Positions 13,956 through 15,534 of a DNA stretch of 15,534 bases are shown here, in pieces; position 1 is the first letter of the stretch, and each line of letters begins with the position of its first letter. This DNA comes from Frankiales bacterium (lineage in GTDB: Bacteria; Actinomycetota; Actinomycetes; Mycobacteriales; SCTD01), in contig JAODNS010000278.1 in the NCBI GenBank assembly GCA_025465145.1, forward strand, positions 1 through 15,534. Reading direction: 5' to 3'. Below the pieces are notes generated by a model. The model saw only the letters and a program-made list of their open reading frames with translations, searched no databases and was not told the DNA's origin. The position numbers and the translations under genes are program-made.

Positions 13956-14333
13956 ATGACGTCAGCAGTGCGCCCCACGGACCTCGACCCGTCAATCGCC
14001 GAGCGGCTCAAGCGGGACCGGGACGGCCTCGTGGTCGCGGTCGCGCAGCAGCACGACACGGGCGAGGTGCTCATGGTCGGCTGGATGGACGACGAGGCGC
14101 TGCACCGCACCCTGACGACGGGGCGGTGCACGTACTGGAGCCGCAGCCGGCAGGAGTACTGGGTCAAGGGCGACACGTCCGGCTCGCAGCAGTGGGTGAA
14201 GTCCGTTGCGCTCGACTGCGACGGAGACACGCTGCTGGTGAAGGTGGACCAGGTGGGCAGCGGCGCCTGTCACACCGGCGACCGCACCTGCTTCGACGCG
14301 ACCGTCCTGCCCGCGGCGGTCGGCGCTCCGTGA
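13956..14333 (+). CDS. hisI: Phosphoribosyl-AMP cyclohydrolase
   Basis: HisI opens the adenine ring of phosphoribosyl-AMP (third step of histidine synthesis), using zinc and magnesium, as a cytoplasmic homodimer. The 125-residue protein is the single-domain form with no fused HisE pyrophosphohydrolase. Visible are VLMVGWMDDEAL, TGRCTYWSRSRQEYWVKGDTSG, the metal motif DCDGD (D87, C88, D89, D91) and the zinc cysteines C105 and C112 in GACHTGDRTCF. All three conserved cysteines are present. ATG 13956 matches the family N-terminus; only GAGGG directly adjoining it resembles a ribosome site. The stop TGA overlaps the trpE GTG (GTGA). hisE and hisG are outside the window. Confidence 0.97.
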   Translation: MTSAVRPTDLDPSIAERLKRDRDGLVVAVAQQHDTGEVLMVGWMDDEALHRTLTTGRCTYWSRSRQEYWVKGDTSGSQQWVKSVALDCDGDTLLVKVDQVGSGACHTGDRTCFDATVLPAAVGAP

Positions 14334-15534
14334 GGCTGGGCGTCACCACCCCGTCGGCAGAGGCCTTCGCAGAGCTCGACCAGCCGCTCGTGCCGGTCAC
14401 CCGGCGGCTGCTCGCGGACGGCGAGACGCCCGTCGGCGTCTACCGCAAGCTGGCCGGAAACCGGCCGGGGACGTTCCTGCTGGAGTCGGCGGAGCAGGGC
14501 CGCTCGTGGAGCCGGTACTCGTTCGTCGGCGTCCGCTGCGCCTCTGTGCTCACCGAGCGGGACGGCAAGGCGCTCTGGCTCGGCGAGGGGCTGCCGACGA
14601 CGTCCGAGGACCCGCTGGAGGCGCTGCGCGAGGCCGACGCGCTGCTCCGCTCGCCGACCGCCGAGGGCCTGCCGCCGTTCACCGGCGGGCTCGTCGGCTA
14701 CCTCGCGTACGACGTCGTCCGGCGGCTCGAGCGCATCGGCGACCGGACGCCGGACGAGCTCGGCATGCCCGAGGTCGGGATGATGCTGGCGACCGACCTG
14801 GCCGTCCTCGACCACGCCGACGGCACGGTGCTGCTCATCGCGAACGTCCTGCGCGGGCAGTCGTACGACGACGCGGTCGTGCGCCTCGACGCCATGGCCG
14901 CCGCGCTCGCGGCACCCGCGGAGCCGAGCCTGTCGACGGTCGACCTCGACGCCCGGCCGGAGGTGGTCCGGCGCACGTCGCCGGCGGAGTACGCGGCCGG
15001 CGTCGAGACCGTGAAGGAGCACATCCGCGCGGGCGACGCGTTCCAGGTGGTGCTGTCGCAGCGGTTCGAGGTACGCACGGACGTCGACGCGCTGGACGTG
15101 TACCGGGTGCTGCGTGCGAGCAACCCGTCGCCGTACATGTACCTGCTCCGCTTCGCCGGCCGCGAGTCCCCGTACGACGTCGTCGGCTCCTCGCCGGAGG
15201 CGCTCGTGACGGTCACCGGCCGGCGCGCTGTGCTGCACCCGATCGCCGGGACGAGGCCGCGCGGTGCGACGCCGGAGGAGGACAGCCGGCTCGCCGTCGA
15301 GCTCCTCGCCGACCCGAAGGAGCGCAGCGAGCACGTGATGCTGGTCGACCTCGGCCGCAACGACCTCGGCCGCGTCTGCACGGCGGGCACCGTGGACGTC
15401 GTCGACTTCATGCAGGTCGAGCGGTACAGCCACGTCATGCACATCGTGTCGACGGTCGTCGGGCAGGTCGCCGACGGCAAGGACGCGCTGGACGTCCTCA
15501 CCGCCACGTTCCCGGCCGGCACGCTGTCGGGTGC
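14330..15534 (+). CDS. trpE: Anthranilate synthase component I (3' partial)
   Basis: The frame from GTG 14330, overlapping the hisI stop (GTGA), stays open to the window end; 401 codons are visible of the roughly 500 usual. TrpE makes anthranilate from chorismate, with ammonia from TrpG. Seen are LLES at 50-53, the tryptophan feedback-binding motif, followed by RSWSRYSFVG; GLVGYLAYD; RAGDAFQVVLSQRF; NPSPYMYLLRF; SSPEALV; PIAGTRPRG at 304-312; and E334-H335 with LVDLGRNDLGRV, then YSHVMHIVSTV. These cover the chorismate-binding fold. The LLES element and the trp feedback region separate it from PabB and salicylate/isochorismate synthases. The overlap with hisI places the first tryptophan step in the same transcript as histidine genes. 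Confidence 0.95.
   Translation, partial: MRLGVTTPSAEAFAELDQPLVPVTRRLLADGETPVGVYRKLAGNRPGTFLLESAEQGRSWSRYSFVGVRCASVLTERDGKALWLGEGLPTTSEDPLEALREADALLRSPTAEGLPPFTGGLVGYLAYDVVRRLERIGDRTPDELGMPEVGMMLATDLAVLDHADGTVLLIANVLRGQSYDDAVVRLDAMAAALAAPAEPSLSTVDLDARPEVVRRTSPAEYAAGVETVKEHIRAGDAFQVVLSQRFEVRTDVDALDVYRVLRASNPSPYMYLLRFAGRESPYDVVGSSPEALVTVTGRRAVLHPIAGTRPRGATPEEDSRLAVELLADPKERSEHVMLVDLGRNDLGRVCTAGTVDVVDFMQVERYSHVMHIVSTVVGQVADGKDALDVLTATFPAGTLSG

Noticed and set aside
13948..13959. ATG at 13948 as the hisI start
   Set aside because: It reads three codons to a TGA in another frame; the in-frame family N-terminus begins at 13956.
12076..13995. Long minus-strand frame opposite the MFS gene
   Set aside because: Composition is typical antisense shadow coding with no domain; the plus-strand MFS protein and the minus-strand PNPOx-like gene in another frame explain the region.

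Overview
The window is very GC-rich DNA with GTG/ATG starts and dense 4-nt stop/start overlaps. It carries most of a histidine biosynthesis locus running into tryptophan biosynthesis: hisD, hisC, hisB, hisH, hisA/priA, hisF, hisI and trpE. The gene order, the PriA-type HisA, monofunctional HisB and HisI, a mycobacterial-type SOS box and leaderless-looking promoters all point to an actinobacterium (Actinomycetota). I cannot assign a genus from the sequence alone.

Layout. 1-690: the 3' end of a secreted or surface protein with a Ser/Pro/Ala repeat linker, one C-terminal membrane helix and an all-Arg tail. 728-3087: hisD-hisC, overlapping. 3062-3919 (minus): an EamA-family drug/metabolite transporter that runs convergently into the end of hisC. 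3974-6270: a tightly coupled block of hisB, a 26-codon membrane microprotein, hisH, a 106-residue coil plus two-helix membrane protein, and hisA/priA. 6271-7741: a break in the his genes holding a frameshifted, internally deleted DUF222/HNH (13E12-type) pseudogene on the minus strand, with a perfect palindromic LexA/SOS box over its start. 7742-8503: hisF, apparently with its own leaderless promoter. 8508-13254: two ABC exporter half-transporters and an MFS transporter, all translationally coupled. 13251-13691 (minus): a PNPOx-like split-barrel protein whose stop codon interlocks with the MFS stop. 13774-13935: a 53-residue basic protein. 13956-15534: hisI overlapping trpE, which runs off the window.

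How it works together. HisB, HisC, HisD, HisH, HisF, HisA and HisI supply all but the first two activities of histidine synthesis (hisG and hisE are not here). PriA should also serve the TrpF step of tryptophan synthesis, which fits the hisI-trpE overlap. The ABC pair reads as one heterodimeric exporter: the first subunit has lost the catalytic Glu and switch His, while the second has the altered signature motif. One ATP site is therefore degenerate and the other consensus. The most notable non-textbook items are the SOS box inside the his locus, the two small coupled membrane proteins, the leaderless re-initiation of hisB and hisF, and the repeated interruption of an otherwise contiguous his-trp gene set.
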